Assembly: GCF_051200875.1 (NCBI RefSeq)
Contig: NZ_CP195191.1
Coordinates: 3,410,001 to 3,474,000 of the forward strand
Reading direction: 5' to 3'
DNA: 64,000 nt
From: Pseudotabrizicola sp051200875
GTDB taxonomy: Bacteria > Pseudomonadota > Alphaproteobacteria > Rhodobacterales > Rhodobacteraceae
Part shown: piece by piece, positions 41,865 through 50,322 of the stretch
Layout: every line of letters starts with the position of its first letter
Numbering within the stretch: the first letter of the stretch is position 1
Made by a program: the position numbers and the translations under genes
Notes under the pieces: generated by a model
The model's input: the letters and a program-made list of their open reading frames with translations, nothing else
Databases searched by the model: none
What the model was told of the DNA's origin: nothing

Positions 41865-42740
41865 TCAGTTCAGGATGCCGGCATGGCGCATCGCGGCGCG
41901 GATTTTTTCCTTGGTGCCATCCGTCAGCCCGACCAGCGGCAAGCGGACGTCTTCGGTGCAGCGACCCAGAAGCGAGAGGCCGTATTTCGCCCCAGCCAGA
42001 CCCGGCTCGATAAAGATCGCTTCGTGCAGCGGCATCAGACGGTCTTGGTATTCCAGCGCCTTTGCATAGTCGCCAGAAAGCGTCGCTTCTTGGAACTCGG
42101 CACACAGGCGCGGAGCCACGTTGGCCGTGACCGAAATGCAGCCCTTGCCGCCATGGGCGTTGAAGCCAAGCGCGGTCGCATCTTCACCCGACAATTGGAC
42201 GAAGTCGGCACCGCAAGAAGCGCGCTGCATCGAGACACGCTCGATCTTGCCGGTTGCGTCCTTGACACCGATGATGCGCGGAAGCTTTGCCAGTTTGCCC
42301 ATCGTTTCGGGCGTCATGTCGACGACGGAACGGCCGGGAATATTGTAAATCACGATCGGCAGGGTGCAGCAGTCGTGCAGCGCCTTGAAATGTTCGTAAA
42401 GGCCCGCTTGCGTGGGCTTGTTGTAATAGGGGGTGACCACCAGCGCAGCATCTGCCCCAACCTTTTCGGCATGCTGGATCAGGCGAATGCCTTCAACCGT
42501 GTTGTTCGACCCGGCACCAGCCACAACCGGCACGCGGCCAGCGGTGAACTTGACCACGGCCTCGACCACAGCCTCATGTTCTTCATGGCTGAGCGTGGGG
42601 CTTTCGCCGGTCGTGCCGACGGGAACCAGCCCATGCGAGCCTTCGGCGATGTGCCATTCGACAAGTTTCTTGAGCGCATCCATATCAACTGCGCCGTTCT
42701 TGAACGGCGTAACCAGGGCGGGAAGTGACCCTTTCAGCAT
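41865..42740 (-). CDS. dapA: 4-hydroxy-tetrahydrodipicolinate synthase
   Basis: 291 residues. It condenses pyruvate with aspartate semialdehyde, the first committed step to lysine and diaminopimelate. Motifs: LKGSLPALVTPFKNGAVD, VPVGTTGESPTLSHEEH, VTPYYNKPTQAGLYEHF (active Tyr), IIGVKDATGKIERV (Schiff-base Lys) and FVQLSGEDATALGFN. It stands alone on the minus strand with its own terminator and diverges from the lytic transglycosylase; both act in peptidoglycan supply or turnover. Confidence 0.97.
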   Translation of the reverse strand: MLKGSLPALVTPFKNGAVDMDALKKLVEWHIAEGSHGLVPVGTTGESPTLSHEEHEAVVEAVVKFTAGRVPVVAGAGSNNTVEGIRLIQHAEKVGADAALVVTPYYNKPTQAGLYEHFKALHDCCTLPIVIYNIPGRSVVDMTPETMGKLAKLPRIIGVKDATGKIERVSMQRASCGADFVQLSGEDATALGFNAHGGKGCISVTANVAPRLCAEFQEATLSGDYAKALEYQDRLMPLHEAIFIEPGLAGAKYGLSLLGRCTEDVRLPLVGLTDGTKEKIRAAMRHAGILN

Positions 42741-42825
42741 GGCACGCGTCTCCTTGTCATGGGCGCTCTGATTTCAATGAGTCGCCCGGTTGCAAACGGG
42801 GTTCTCCTTAATGCGCCAAGGACGG

Positions 42826-42858
42826 CTTGCCAAGCGTGGCCTTGGCAAGGGCTTGCCA
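42826..42858. promoter_or_regulatory. Inverted repeat in the dapA / slt divergent gap
   Basis: CTTGCCAAG (42826-42834), six bases, CTTGGCAAG (42841-42849), a perfect nine-pair dyad, then a third half CTTGCCA at 42852-42858. It lies in the 171-base gap between two divergent genes. This is the shape of an operator for a dimeric repressor, but no regulator is identified. Confidence 0.4.
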
Positions 42859-42911
42859 GATGACAGGATCGTGGCTTGTCGGCCATGGGGCCTTGCGGCA
42901 GAATCGCCCGC

Positions 42912-44858
42912 ATGAGCAGAACGATAACAAACAGGATCGCGGGGTTTATCGCCCCACTGGCAGTTGTGGCGGTGCTGGCGGCACCGGTCCATGCGGATCA
43001 GACACAGGCAATGCGGACCGCACTAGAGCTTGCCGCTGGCAAGGATTGGGACGGCGCGTTGCGCGTGGCCCCCTCCGGCGTGGGCCGCGATATCATCGAA
43101 TGGCAGCGCCTGCGTTCAGGCGAAGGACTGCTGGGCGATTATGAGGCCTTTTTGCAGCGCAGGCCGGATTGGCCAGGGCTGCCTTACCTCAAGGAATTTG
43201 GTGAAAAGGCCGTGGCGCGATCAACCACGCCAGAGCGGGTGATTGCCTATTTTGGCAAGGAGGCGCCCGAAACGGGGGGCGGTGCTGTGGCGCTGGTCAA
43301 GGCGCTGAAAGCGCTGGGTCGGGTGGCCGAGGCCGAAGAGGCCGCCATGCGGGCATGGGCCGACCTGTCGTTCACCGAGGAAGAAGAGACCGAGATGATC
43401 GCCCTTGCCGGGGAAAGCGTCGGTCTGGTCCATGAGGTGCGGCTGGATCGCCTTTTGTGGCAGGGCAAGCGGGCCGAAGCACAGAGGATGCTGGGCCGTG
43501 TCGGCCCCGGATGGCAGGCTTTGGCCAAGGCACGTCTGGCGCTGCAAAGCGATGCAGATGGCGTCAATGGGCTGATTTCTGCGGTGCCGAAGGCACAGGC
43601 GAGCGATCCAGGTCTGGCTTTTGACAGATTCATCTGGCGGATGAAACGCGACCTTTATGACGGTGCGTTGGAACTGGTGCTAGAGCGCAGTGGTTCGGCA
43701 GCATCCTTGGGCCAGCCCGAGGAATGGGCGGCACGCCGGGCCATCCTGACTAGGTGGCTGTTGCGGCAGGATCGCCCAAGAGAGGCCTATAATGTTGCGT
43801 CCTCGCATCAACTGACCAGTGGCGGATCTTATGCAGAGATGGAGTTTCTGTCAGGGTTCATCGCCCTTCGTCGGCTGAACGATCCGACCACCGCTTTGGC
43901 GCATTTCCGCCATCTGGAGGCGGGGGTCTCGACCCCGATTTCCTTAGCGCGCGCCTTCTATTGGCAGGGGCGCGCACATGAAGCTGCAGCCGACAAGGCG
44001 GCTTCGGATGCGGCCTATGGCAAAGCTGCACAGCATCAGACGGCTTATTACGGATTGCTTGCCGCCGAGGAATTGGGGCGCGACCTTGATCCGGCGCTGT
44101 TGACTGACAAACGTCCGCCGGATTGGCGTCAGGCGGCTTGGACCAAGTCTTCGGTCCATCAGGCGGCGCTCATCCTTTTGCAATCGGGCAATCTAACCTT
44201 GGCCAAGCGGTTCTGGCTGCATCTGGGCGAGTCGCAGGATGCAACAGGATTGGCGCAACTGGGCGAGATGGCCTTGGACCTGAAACAACCGCATGTGGCG
44301 GTTCTGGTTGGCAAGGCCGCAGCGGAACGCCAGATTATCCTTCCTCGCGCCTATTTCCCGGTGACCGAGATCGTGCCGGATGGCTTGGCCGTCAGCCGCG
44401 CCTTTGCCATGGCGATTGCGCGGCGGGAAAGCGAATTCGACCCGGCCGCCCGCAGCCATGCGGACGCGCGGGGGCTGATGCAGGTCTTGCCCGGTACGGC
44501 CAAACTGGTGGCCCCTAAGGCGGGTCTGCCCTACGAGCCTGCCCGACTGACGACCGATCCGGCCTATAACGCGGCCTTGGGCAGCCAGTACCTTGCCGGT
44601 CTGGTCGAGGAGTTCGGGCCGTCTATCGCGTTGGTTGCGTCGGGCTATAATGCCGGGCCGGGGCGTCCGCGGCGCTGGATTGCGGAATATGGTGACCCGC
44701 GACAGCCCGCTGTGGATGTGGTCGATTGGGTCGAGGCGATCCCCTTTAACGAGACCCGCACCTATGTCATGCGAGTGGTTGAAGGCGTCGTGATCTACCG
44801 CGCCAAACTGCGCGGCAGCGTTGGCCCAGTCAACATTACCTCGGAATTGAAGGGCTGA
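42912..44858 (+). CDS. Soluble lytic murein transglycosylase (Slt-type)
   Basis: 648 residues from ATG 42912. A signal peptide MSRTITNRIAGFIAPLAVVA ends at VHADQ. A long helical solenoid (superhelical U-domain) of TPR-like units follows. The SLT domain in the last ~160 residues has AIARRESEFDPAARSHADAR (catalytic Glu), GLMQVLPGTA and IALVASGYNAGPGRP. It cleaves peptidoglycan glycan strands in the periplasm. The 3' end forms a hairpin with the converging EamA gene. Confidence 0.94.
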   Translation: MSRTITNRIAGFIAPLAVVAVLAAPVHADQTQAMRTALELAAGKDWDGALRVAPSGVGRDIIEWQRLRSGEGLLGDYEAFLQRRPDWPGLPYLKEFGEKAVARSTTPERVIAYFGKEAPETGGGAVALVKALKALGRVAEAEEAAMRAWADLSFTEEEETEMIALAGESVGLVHEVRLDRLLWQGKRAEAQRMLGRVGPGWQALAKARLALQSDADGVNGLISAVPKAQASDPGLAFDRFIWRMKRDLYDGALELVLERSGSAASLGQPEEWAARRAILTRWLLRQDRPREAYNVASSHQLTSGGSYAEMEFLSGFIALRRLNDPTTALAHFRHLEAGVSTPISLARAFYWQGRAHEAAADKAASDAAYGKAAQHQTAYYGLLAAEELGRDLDPALLTDKRPPDWRQAAWTKSSVHQAALILLQSGNLTLAKRFWLHLGESQDATGLAQLGEMALDLKQPHVAVLVGKAAAERQIILPRAYFPVTEIVPDGLAVSRAFAMAIARRESEFDPAARSHADARGLMQVLPGTAKLVAPKAGLPYEPARLTTDPAYNAALGSQYLAGLVEEFGPSIALVASGYNAGPGRPRRWIAEYGDPRQPAVDVVDWVEAIPFNETRTYVMRVVEGVVIYRAKLRGSVGPVNITSELKG

Positions 44859-44870
44859 TTTCAGCCCTTC
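44849..44870. terminator. Ten-pair hairpin made from two converging gene ends
   Basis: GAAGGGCTGA (44849-44858), TT, TCAGCCCTTC (44861-44870). Each half carries the last Lys-Gly codons and TGA stop of one gene, so both stops sit at the loop. No U-tract follows on the plus strand, hence weak as a classical terminator. Confidence 0.5.
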
Positions 44871-45736
44871 TCCCGCACCCTTTGCCGCCAAAGCGTGAAG
44901 AGCCCGGCGCAGACGACGATCACGCAGCCGATGGCCACGTTGATGCGCAGCGTTTCGCCAAAAAGCGTGATCCCAAGGGCAGAGGCGAAGACAAGCTGCA
45001 AATAGGCAAATGGCTGAATGGCCGAGGCTTCGGCAACTTCATAGGCGCGGATCAGAAGGTAGTGCGACAGGGCCGAGCAGATGCAAAGGCAACCCATCCA
45101 GAACCAGTCCATCGGGATCATCGACTGCCAATGCCAGATTCCGATCGCGGTCATGACAACGGCGCCGACGGTGCCTGTCCAGAAAAAAGAGACCGAAGCC
45201 GCGTCCTGCCGCGCAACGTAACGGGTCAACAGGCCGTACAGCGCGAACATGGTGGCCGCCAAAAGCGGGATGAGTGCCGCAGGAGAGAAAACGCCAACGC
45301 CGGGCTCAAGGATGATCAGCACCCCGACAAAGCCGATGCCAATGGCGGTCCAGCGACGCCAGCCGACCTTCTCGCCCAGAACCGGGCCCGAGAGCGCCGC
45401 GACAAGCAGCGGGTAGGTGGCGAAGACAGCGTGGCTTTCAACCAAGCCAAGTGCGACAAAGCCCGTGACCATGACGCAGATTTCCAAGGCCAGCAGGACA
45501 CCGCGAAAGATTTGCGTCTTGGGCGTGGCCGAACGGATCGCTGCGGCAAGCCCACCGGGAGAGCGCGATGCAAGGACGATCACGAAACTGGCAAAGAACC
45601 AGTAGCGGACCATTACCACCATCCAGACATTGTAAGTCGTCGCCAGATGGCGGGACAATGCGTCTTGTGTGGCAAAAACGATCGACGTGGCGACCATCAG
45701 AAGAATGCCAAGGCGGGTATTCTGTTCGACGCTCAT
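44861..45736 (-). CDS. EamA/DMT family transporter
   Basis: 291 residues from MSVEQNTRLGILL at 45736. Ten hydrophobic helices in two halves: LLMVATSIVFATQDALSRHL, then ESHAVFATYPLLVAALSGPVLGEKVGWRRWTAI, and later IQPFAYLQLVFASALGITLFGETLRIN. It resembles drug/metabolite transporters of S-adenosylmethionine or amino acids, but the substrate is not assignable. It is a paralogue of the gene at 40800-41666. It converges with slt, three bases apart. Confidence 0.9.
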   Translation of the reverse strand: MSVEQNTRLGILLMVATSIVFATQDALSRHLATTYNVWMVVMVRYWFFASFVIVLASRSPGGLAAAIRSATPKTQIFRGVLLALEICVMVTGFVALGLVESHAVFATYPLLVAALSGPVLGEKVGWRRWTAIGIGFVGVLIILEPGVGVFSPAALIPLLAATMFALYGLLTRYVARQDAASVSFFWTGTVGAVVMTAIGIWHWQSMIPMDWFWMGCLCICSALSHYLLIRAYEVAEASAIQPFAYLQLVFASALGITLFGETLRINVAIGCVIVVCAGLFTLWRQRVREKG

Positions 45737-45820
45737 GCCCGGTTCCTGCGCTGTCACGGGGCAGGCAGCCCCTCGAGCCTGCCTTATCAAGCCATGCTGT
45801 CAGGGCAAGGGCGAAACGAC

Positions 45821-46510
45821 CTAGGCGCGCCTCCCAGCCGTCATATGCCGCTTGCGACCGTGGCCGGGCAGGCGCGTGACCTCAAAGCCCGCCTCAGCCA
45901 AGGATCTGCGGACGTGACCGGCGGCGGTGTAGGTCGCAAAGGTTCCGCCGGGTTGGGTATGGGCGTAAACCTCGGCCATCAGGTCTGCCGACCACAGCTC
46001 TGGGTTCTTGGCCGGAGAAAATCCGTCCAGAAACCAAGCATCCGCTTTGCCTTGCCATTGCCCCAGCGTCTGACGTGCATCACCTTCGATCACGGTCAGG
46101 ACAAGTCCGGGAAGCTCAATATGCCGCTGTCCTTTTGCCCATTGGGCAAGGAAATCATCGGCCACAGCGCGGGCCTCGGGAAAGGCGTCCAGCGCCCGCG
46201 CAATATCTTCGGCCGAAAGGGGGAAGGCCTCAAAACTGGTGAAATGAACTGTTCCGGATGGGTTGGTTGCGGCCCACATCAGACGGGTGGCCAGCATGTT
46301 CAGCCCTGTGCCAAAACCCAGTTCCGCGATGTGAAATCCATCTCGCAGCCGCGCGGGCAGGTCATTCCCAGCCAGAAAGACATGGCGCGTTTCGGCCAAA
46401 CCATCGGCCAGCGAGAAATAAGGATCGTCAAAACGGCGCGAGACCGGAATGGCCCCGTCTTTCCATTCAAGCCCTGAAAGACCGTCTTTGGGCTGTTCGT
46501 TTTCTGTCAT
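45821..46510 (-). CDS. mnmD: tRNA 5-methylaminomethyluridine methyltransferase MnmD
   Basis: 229 residues from MTENEQPKDGLS. It corresponds to the N-terminal (methyltransferase) half of E. coli MnmC and makes mnm5 from nm5 at wobble uridine 34. HIAELGFGTGLNMLATRLM is the SAM motif and WFLDGFSPAKNPELWSADLM the diagnostic DUF752 block. No oxidoreductase domain is attached. A likely partner lies just upstream, divergently, across 45 bases. Confidence 0.93.
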   Translation of the reverse strand: MTENEQPKDGLSGLEWKDGAIPVSRRFDDPYFSLADGLAETRHVFLAGNDLPARLRDGFHIAELGFGTGLNMLATRLMWAATNPSGTVHFTSFEAFPLSAEDIARALDAFPEARAVADDFLAQWAKGQRHIELPGLVLTVIEGDARQTLGQWQGKADAWFLDGFSPAKNPELWSADLMAEVYAHTQPGGTFATYTAAGHVRRSLAEAGFEVTRLPGHGRKRHMTAGRRA

Positions 46511-46555
46511 TTCGCCTAAACCCTTTCGCGCTTTGATGGTCATGGGGCGCGGTAA

Positions 46556-47596
46556 ATGGCAAGGGTCGATCTAACCGTCATGGGGGCAGGGATATTCGGC
46601 CTTGCTTGCGCTTGGGCCGCTACACGGCGCGGTGCCAAGGTGCGCGTGATTGAGGCTACGGCAATCGGGGCTGGCTCGTCAGGTGGTTTGGTCGGTGCTT
46701 TGGCCCCGCATATGCCGGAAAACTGGAACCCGAAAAAGCAGTTCCAATTGGAAAGCCTTTTGATGGCCGCGTCGTATTGGGATGAGGTGGCGAAAGTCTC
46801 CGGCCTTTCTCCCGGCTATGCGCGGACAGGGCGCTGGCAGGTTTTGGCGACCGACGAGGCGGTTTCTCGGGCCGAGGCCCGCCGGGATGAGGCCGCCCTT
46901 CTTTGGAAGGGGCAGGCCGAGTGGCGCGTGGTGGACTGTCAGGGTCGAGATTGGGAGCCGGTAAGCCCCACTGGGAAATTGATCGAAGACACACTGACCG
47001 CCCGTTTACACCCCCGTCAGGCGGGAGCAGCTTTGGTCGCGGCCATCAGCGCGAAGGGTGGTGAAGTGATTGTGGGTGAGGCGCAGCCCGAAGGGTTGGT
47101 CATTTGGGCCACAGGCTTTGCAGGGCTGCAGGCCCTTAACGCCGATCTGGGCAAAAAGGTCGGGGCCGGTGTCAAAGGACAGTCAATCCTTCTTCGCCAT
47201 AACGCGGCTAACCAGCCTCAGATTTATGCGCCGGGGTTACATGTCGTGCCGCATGAGGACGGAACCGTTGCCATCGGTTCGACCTCGGAAAACGACTGGG
47301 TAGAGGCGTCCTCGGTCGATAAACAGCTTGATGAGCTTTGGGAGAATGCCCTGGCGGTATGTCCTGCCCTTGAGAAAGCGCCCGTTCTGAAGCGTTGGGC
47401 AGGGGTGCGCCCGCGCGCCCGCAGTCGCGCGCCAATGCTCGGCCAATGGCCGGGGCGAGACGGGCATTTCATTGCCAATGGCGGGTTCAAGATCGGCTTT
47501 GGCATGGCGCCCAAAGTAGGCGAGGTCATGGCCGATCTTGTCTTGGAGGGGCACGACACGATCCCCAATGGATTTCGGGTGGAAGACAGCCTTTAG
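46556..47596 (+). CDS. FAD-dependent oxidoreductase, MnmC C-terminal half-like
   Basis: 346 residues of the DAO fold. DLTVMGAGIFGLACAWAATRRGAKV is the FAD motif (GAGIFG). SSGGLVGALAPHMPENW and the C-terminal GHFIANGGFKIGFGMAPKVG follow. The context beside mnmD suggests it is the cmnm5 oxidase activity, here as a separate protein. It could instead be an amino acid oxidase, since the fold is shared. Its 3' end overlaps the FMN reductase gene by four bases. Confidence 0.85.
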   Translation: MARVDLTVMGAGIFGLACAWAATRRGAKVRVIEATAIGAGSSGGLVGALAPHMPENWNPKKQFQLESLLMAASYWDEVAKVSGLSPGYARTGRWQVLATDEAVSRAEARRDEAALLWKGQAEWRVVDCQGRDWEPVSPTGKLIEDTLTARLHPRQAGAALVAAISAKGGEVIVGEAQPEGLVIWATGFAGLQALNADLGKKVGAGVKGQSILLRHNAANQPQIYAPGLHVVPHEDGTVAIGSTSENDWVEASSVDKQLDELWENALAVCPALEKAPVLKRWAGVRPRARSRAPMLGQWPGRDGHFIANGGFKIGFGMAPKVGEVMADLVLEGHDTIPNGFRVEDSL

Positions 47597-48138
47597 GCGC
47601 GACCAGCCTCCCGCCGCAGGATCTGCATCAATTCGGTTAAAGTTGCCAGCGAACGCTCATTTGTCAGGCGACCATCGCTGTCAAAGGCCTCGCGGGAATT
47701 GGCGATCATGACTTCTGGCCCGGTAATAAGGCGCGGGCGAAACGGGGTCAGACAGTGACGCAGCGAAAACTGAGAACGCTCTCCTCCTGCCCGGCCTGCT
47801 GCGGCGGACATGATTGCCACCGGCTTATCTTTCCAAGGGCTTCCCTTGGTGCGGCTGACCCAATCAAGCGCGTTCTTGAGGACGCCAGAAATGTTCTTGT
47901 TATATTCTGGTGTGGATATGACGATGGCATCCGCCCCGGCAATTTGGTCAGCAAGGGCCTGAACCTCTGTCGGAATGCCTGCGCTGTCCTCTAGATCCCC
48001 GTCATATAGAGGCACCCTCAGGCTGCCCTCGGTGTAGTCGGCAGTGCCAAAGGCACGCACCGCCTCGTTCAAAAGCAGTCGGTTGGTCGAGGCCGCGCGC
48101 AAAGAACCGCACAGGCCAAGAAGTGAGAGTTCAGACAT
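47593..48138 (-). CDS. NADPH-dependent FMN reductase family protein
   Basis: 181 residues, flavodoxin-like. It starts LSLLGLCGSLRAASTNRLLL (the phosphate-binding loop of FMN). Next are ADAIVISTPEYNKNISGVLKNALDW and KPVAIMSAAAGRAGG. Such enzymes reduce quinones, azo compounds, chromate or FMN with NADPH. Specific substrate unknown. It converges with the oxidoreductase gene and has lrgB upstream, 24 bases away, so it may be in an operon with lrgAB. Confidence 0.88.
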   Translation of the reverse strand: MSELSLLGLCGSLRAASTNRLLLNEAVRAFGTADYTEGSLRVPLYDGDLEDSAGIPTEVQALADQIAGADAIVISTPEYNKNISGVLKNALDWVSRTKGSPWKDKPVAIMSAAAGRAGGERSQFSLRHCLTPFRPRLITGPEVMIANSREAFDSDGRLTNERSLATLTELMQILRREAGRA

Positions 48139-48162
48139 AGGCCACCTTTTAAACTGTGGGTT

Positions 48163-48879
48163 TTACAGGAAGAGCTGTAAAAGAAATGGGGCAATCAATG
48201 CCGTTGCCAAGGCATTTAGCGCCATCCCAAGCCCGGCAAAGGCCCCTGCGGTTGGGTGGACCTGCAGGGCGCGGGCGGTTCCAATGCCGTGGCTGGTCAC
48301 CCCGACCGCAAAGCCGCGCGCGCGCCAATCGGTCATCCGCATGAGATTAAGCAGCGGTGTGGCCACCACGGCACCTGTGATCCCGGTCAACAGAACAAGC
48401 ACAGCGGTCAGGGTGGGTGAGCCGCCAAGACCCTCGGATATCCCGATGGCAACCGGGGCGGTTGCCGATTTTGGTGCCAAGGACGCCAAAAGCTGCGCAT
48501 CGGCGCCAAGGCTTTTTGCGATCAGCAAGGCCGAGCCGGTGGCCGTCACAGAGGCCGCGATCAGTGCCGCAAGAACCGGGACAATGGCCTTGCGAAGTCG
48601 GGCCAGATTATCAAGGAGCGGAAGCGCAAGGGCCACGGTTGCCGGACCCAGCAAGAAGTGGACGAATTGGGCACCTTCAAAATAGGTCGCATAGGGCGTG
48701 CCTGTCAGATGCAGCAGCCCCGCCAACAGGATAACTGCGATCAGGACCGGGTTCACCAAAGGACGCCGTCCAGATGCTTGGGACAGGGCGTCACCGATGG
48801 CAAAAGCCGCCAAAGTGGCAGTCAGCCAAAGCAGCGGACCTTGTGAAAGGTAACTCCAGATATCGGCAAAATCAGTCAT
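48163..48879 (-). CDS. lrgB: LrgB/CidB family membrane protein
   Basis: 238 residues, about seven hydrophobic helices. It contains VNPVLIAVILLAGLL, YFEGAQFVHFLLGPATVALALPL, and KSATAPVAIGISEGLGGSPTLTAV, a strongly conserved LrgB stretch. LrgB works with LrgA. The pair has been linked to murein hydrolase control, glycolate/lactate or pyruvate transport. The last model fits plants and some bacteria. Start codon overlaps the lrgA end by eight bases. Confidence 0.92.
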   Translation of the reverse strand: MTDFADIWSYLSQGPLLWLTATLAAFAIGDALSQASGRRPLVNPVLIAVILLAGLLHLTGTPYATYFEGAQFVHFLLGPATVALALPLLDNLARLRKAIVPVLAALIAASVTATGSALLIAKSLGADAQLLASLAPKSATAPVAIGISEGLGGSPTLTAVLVLLTGITGAVVATPLLNLMRMTDWRARGFAVGVTSHGIGTARALQVHPTAGAFAGLGMALNALATALIAPFLLQLFL

Positions 48880-49225
48880 CGCGAGCCCCTGTCAGTCGTG
48901 CAACAGCCGAAAAGGTCAGAGCCCCGACAGCAATGGCCAGGATGGTTGAGACGAAGATGGCACCCAACAGCGCTAAGGTCTGATTTCCCAAGGTGGAAAT
49001 GTGACCGACGACCCCCACCCCGGCGGGGACGAACAAAAGCGACAGGCGGGCCAGAATGGCTTGTGCAACTGGTCTGATGATTTCGGCAAGCCGCTTGGAA
49101 AGCACCATAAGCGCCAGCAGCAAAGTCATCCCAAGAACCGGGCCAGGAAGGGGAAGCCCCGTCGCGCGTGCCAGGGTTTCGCCCGCAAGCTGGCAGGCCA
49201 GAATGAGTAAAAGCGCATGAAGCAT
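48872..49225 (-). CDS. lrgA: LrgA/CidA family membrane protein
   Basis: 117 residues from MLHALLLILACQLAGE at 49225, with four hydrophobic helices. GLPLPGPVLGMTLLLALMV is the LrgA motif (PGPVLGM). LLFVPAGVGVVGHISTLG is the second family motif. Holin-like in topology. An ATG 78 bases upstream would extend into an unconserved basic segment. It is translationally coupled to lrgB. Confidence 0.9.
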   Translation of the reverse strand: MLHALLLILACQLAGETLARATGLPLPGPVLGMTLLLALMVLSKRLAEIIRPVAQAILARLSLLFVPAGVGVVGHISTLGNQTLALLGAIFVSTILAIAVGALTFSAVARLTGARDD

Positions 49226-49299
49226 CTGGCGGTTCCTTTTTGCGAAGCCTAGCCGGATCGGGGTGAAAGGAAAGGGGGCTAAAGCCAGACCGACTGCGA

Positions 49300-49776
49300 T
49301 CAAAGGCGCTTTTGCATGGTGATACTGGTGGGCCGGTCATAGCCTTCATGCGCGGACCTGCCGGTTTCGACGAACCCCATTTTTGCAAAGGCCTTTTGGT
49401 TCTCGGTCAGTTCAACGCGGACCTGAAGTTCAAGGATAGAAAGGCCCTGTTCCCTCGCCCGATCTGCGGCCAGATCGACCAACCTGCGCGCCAGCCCCTT
49501 ACTGCGCTGGCTGGCCGCCACCGCCAATTTTCCAATATAAAGCGCATCCCCCTTACGGCTTAGGAAGACGCAAGCCATCGGCGGGGAGCCAATGGTCCAG
49601 ACTTCCTCAGCGCTGGCCTGACGGGCAATATCGTCGGCTGTCAGCCGGTGCATCGACGATGGCGGATCAATCCGGCCATCCATGAAGGCGAACTCGGTCT
49701 GGATCAGCTTCAGAAGGGCGGACCAATCGTAAGGTTCATTCGCTTGTATTGGATGGGTATTGGGTAAGCCCGTCAT
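49300..49776 (-). CDS. GNAT family N-acetyltransferase
   Basis: 158 residues. The acetyl-CoA loop is YIGKLAVAASQRSKGLARRLVDLA (residues 80-103), with LQVRVELTENQKAFAKMGF (the C-terminal Asn-x-x-A-x-x-x-Y/F pattern) following. The region KGDALYIG precedes the loop. Substrate unknown. Its 5' end overlaps the GFA gene by 41 bases, an unusually long same-strand overlap for real genes. Either both are real, or one start is mis-set. Codon patterns fit both. Confidence 0.85.
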   Translation of the reverse strand: MTGLPNTHPIQANEPYDWSALLKLIQTEFAFMDGRIDPPSSMHRLTADDIARQASAEEVWTIGSPPMACVFLSRKGDALYIGKLAVAASQRSKGLARRLVDLAADRAREQGLSILELQVRVELTENQKAFAKMGFVETGRSAHEGYDRPTSITMQKRL

Positions 49777-50140
49777 TCAGGTGGATCCACGGAAGGCGCT
49801 CTGCCACATGAACATGGGCAGTCGGCACATAGGTTTCGGGATGGTCAAGCGTTGCGGCGTAGAAATGTGTTTCTCCCGGAAACCGAGTTGACCGATAGCT
49901 CATCGGTGTTCCGCAAGTTGGACAGAAATCGCGCCAGACGCCGGAAGAGGAGGAATAGGTGGATGGAGCCAGACCCTCCCAAGTCCAGTCTCCATCGCGA
50001 ATTCCGAAAAAGGCGGTAAAGGGAGAAGCCGTGGCACGACGGCAACTTTCACAATGACAGAAGGCTTGCCACAAGGGCGTAGACGTCGCCCGGTAGCGTG
50101 TTCTGCCGCATAAGCACCGGCCCGTGATCGGAGGAAGCAT
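49736..50140 (-). CDS. GFA (glutathione-dependent formaldehyde-activating) family protein
   Basis: 134 residues from MLPPITGRCLCGRTRY. The zinc-binding Cys pattern is present: GRCLCGRTRY, AFCHCESCRRATASPF and FCPTCGTPM. Family members include formaldehyde-activating enzyme and CENP-V-like proteins. Many with this short size are of unknown function. The start at 50140 drops 24 upstream residues lacking similarity. It diverges from smc, 182 bases away. Confidence 0.88.
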   Translation of the reverse strand: MLPPITGRCLCGRTRYRATSTPLWQAFCHCESCRRATASPFTAFFGIRDGDWTWEGLAPSTYSSSSGVWRDFCPTCGTPMSYRSTRFPGETHFYAATLDHPETYVPTAHVHVAERLPWIHLNDGLTQYPSNTSE

Positions 50141-50322
50141 CGCAGTCTCCTTTGCCCTCATTAAGCTTGCGCCGTGCTGGCAATGCAAGATGCAGGTCCA
50201 AAGTGGCGTCACAATATCTTGGGGATAAGCCCGCCCTTCCGGCCAAATGCAGGGCCATTTGGGTTGACTTGCCCCCCTCTCGCGCCAAGCATGTGGAACT
50301 GGCAGCGACTCATGAGGGACGG

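Noticed and set aside
44882..46477. 531-codon open frame antisense to the EamA gene and mnmD
   Set aside because: Very polar, low-complexity translation (Arg, Asp, Gln) and opposite to real genes.
50152..50322. Extended N-terminus for SMC from an upstream ATG
   Set aside because: The extra 57 residues precede the invariant N-terminal strand and show no similarity; a GTG with GAGGG is better.
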